This document shows, piece after piece, positions 37,787 to 39,082 of a DNA stretch of 39,082 nt. The number at the start of each line of letters is the position of its first letter. The stretch's first letter is position 1. This stretch comes from a virus, in the IMG/VR virus record IMGVR_UViG_3300036444_000014, positions 1 through 39,082 of that record; one strand, 5' to 3'. The notes beneath the pieces were generated by a model, which saw only the letters and a list, made by a program, of their open reading frames with translations, was not told the origin of the DNA and ran no database searches. The translations under genes and the position numbers were made by a program.

Positions 37787-39082
37787 ATGCCAGCGTCCTG
37801 CCCGGAGACCGCTGTGAAAATCGAGGTCCATATTCCCTATGTCGTCTGGCGTGACGGCCGGCCGCGCTTCGAGCCCGGCCCCGCCATGCGCGCGCTCGGC
37901 TTCAAGGGCGTCGACCTACGCCATGGCCCGCAAGATGCGCGCGGCCGCCTCACGGGCGCCTGGTTCACCCTCGACGAGTGCAAGGCGTTCGCCGAACGGC
38001 GCTTGAAGGAAGTCGACGACGCGCGCACCAGGGTTGCGCGCGGCAAATCGCCCAAGGCTATCGTCGCCAAGGCACAACGGCAGGCCCCGCTCTACTCCGT
38101 CGCCGATATGTTTGGCGAGTTGTGGACCGAACAGCGCTTCAATGTGCCACGCGATCAAGGCGGCCTCTCGCCGCGCACGATCAGCGACTATCAGGACAAC
38201 GCCAAAATTCTGCAGGCGTTCGACCCGGAGCTGTTCGCCAGCCCGGCGGAGGCGATCACGCCCGGCATCGTGCGCGGCCTGCATCAGGCCCTGTGGGAGG
38301 ATCGCGGGCTGACGATGGCCGGCCGCATCATCAGCGTGTTGTCGGTCGCCTATACCCATTCGATCAGCTTCGAGAAGCCGGCGCGGCGGCCGCTGCGCTT
38401 CAATCCCTGTCTCAAGCTCGATTTGCAGAAGCCCGCCCCGCGGCTGCGCGTCGCCCTGCCGAAGGAAGTCGCGGCGCTGATGCAGGCCGCCGACGAGATT
38501 GAGCCGGAAGTCGGCGACGCCTATATGCTCGGCCTCTACACGGCGCAGCGTCTGGGCGACGTGCTGCACCTTGCCGAACAGTGGATCGGCGAGAAAGAGG
38601 ACAAGCTGCGCTTTCTGCAGAGCAAGACCGGCGCCCGGGTGCGCGTGCGCGCCACGCCGCAATTGCGCGATCGGCTTATCCAGGCCAAGGCTCGGCGCGA
38701 GGCCACGCTGGTCCGCCTGCGGGCGCAATTGAAGCCCGGCCAGAACTATCTGCCGGAGCCAAAGACCATCGTCATAGATCCCCGCAACGGCGAGCCCTAC
38801 AGCATCCGCTGGTTCAACGACCGCCATCGCGCCGTCCGCGCCCGCGCGGCCGAAATTTGCCCGTCCGTGGCCGACTTCCTGTTTCTGGACTGGCGTGACA
38901 CCTCGATCACCCGCATGGCCCTGGCGGGCAGCACATTGGCCGAGATCGCCGGTGTCAGCGGCCACTCCCTGCAGTCGATCCACCAGATCATGAAACATTA
39001 TCTGGAAATCGGCGAAGCCCATGCCGACGCGGCGATCGACAAGCTGGTCGCCTGGATGGAGAGAGAGGGGATCGCGGTATGA
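37787..39082 (+). CDS. int: Tyrosine site-specific integrase
   Basis: A 431-residue integrase. Residues about 100-200 hold the core-binding helical domain. The catalytic part shows Arg255 (YTAQRLGDVLHL), Lys280 (LQSKTGARV), Arg370 in LDWRDTSITRMA (the usual His of HxxR is Leu, as in many alphaproteobacterial phage integrases with a DxRDT box), His393 (VSGHS) and nucleophile Tyr405 (KHYLEIG). It should integrate and, with an excisionase, excise the prophage at the tRNA-Lys 3' half seen at 1552-1596. The start is an ATG at 37787 behind AGGGG; a GTG at 37814 behind GGAG is a good alternative. The gene is complete and ends at the window edge. Confidence 0.92.
   Translation: MPASCPETAVKIEVHIPYVVWRDGRPRFEPGPAMRALGFKGVDLRHGPQDARGRLTGAWFTLDECKAFAERRLKEVDDARTRVARGKSPKAIVAKAQRQAPLYSVADMFGELWTEQRFNVPRDQGGLSPRTISDYQDNAKILQAFDPELFASPAEAITPGIVRGLHQALWEDRGLTMAGRIISVLSVAYTHSISFEKPARRPLRFNPCLKLDLQKPAPRLRVALPKEVAALMQAADEIEPEVGDAYMLGLYTAQRLGDVLHLAEQWIGEKEDKLRFLQSKTGARVRVRATPQLRDRLIQAKARREATLVRLRAQLKPGQNYLPEPKTIVIDPRNGEPYSIRWFNDRHRAVRARAAEICPSVADFLFLDWRDTSITRMALAGSTLAEIAGVSGHSLQSIHQIMKHYLEIGEAHADAAIDKLVAWMEREGIAV

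Overview
The window is an almost complete temperate prophage of podovirus type (T7-like virion genes) in a GC-rich alphaproteobacterium, most likely of the Hyphomicrobiales. The host is inferred from codon and base composition, a GapR/DUF2312 protein, a serine-recombinase remnant of a type common in that group, and a tRNA-Lys 3' half that reads like rhizobial tRNA-Lys(TTT). No database search was possible. All family names come from motifs, gene order and lengths.

Layout. (1) 1-1551 is left flank: a decayed relaxase 3' end with at least two frameshifts, the last ~75 codons of a large serine recombinase, and the 3' end of a second tRNA, which together are scars of earlier mobile elements. (2) 1552-1596 is the 3' half of tRNA-Lys and serves as the integrase-distal attachment site. 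(3) 1745-26909 is one long leftward late operon. Read in the direction of transcription it holds small and large terminase, a GNAT-like gp13 analogue, a small conserved protein, a GapR homologue, T7-like portal, a Bbp19-like protein, scaffold, major capsid, a small virion protein, tail tubular proteins A and B, three internal or ejection proteins (one with a ParB-like domain), a T7-fibre-anchored tailspike, endolysin, a nested lysis cassette and a second tailspike. One secreted-protein gene (7858-8214) sits inside it on the opposite strand. (4) 26910-27465 is a non-coding control region with ten TGTCTC-type octamers, an alternating purine/pyrimidine tract and a 19-bp-stem hairpin. (5) 27750-34278 is a leftward early operon: a regulator with an XRE-like and a DnaA-domain-IV-like part, small membrane proteins, TOPRIM primase, P-loop helicase and small unknowns. 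(6) 34280-35400 is the immunity region, with a CI-type repressor, a membrane protein and two copies of the palindrome TTGCAATATTGCAA, one inside the spacer of the leftward promoter. (7) 35414-37698 is a rightward early operon of tightly coupled small genes. (8) 37787-39082 is a tyrosine integrase ending at the window edge.

How it works together (inference). The repressor holds both early promoters through the two operators. On induction the leftward operon supplies primase and helicase and the rightward operon supplies a small HTH protein and integrase. No DNA or RNA polymerase gene is visible, so host enzymes must be used. The late operon then builds a short-tailed virion and lyses the cell. 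Many late and early genes overlap by ATGA, GTGA or TGATG, which implies translational coupling. The strongest candidates for something new are the TGTCTC array with its Z-DNA-prone core, the ParB-containing ejection protein, the phage-borne GapR, the triple-overlapped lysis cassette and the lone antisense secreted gene.
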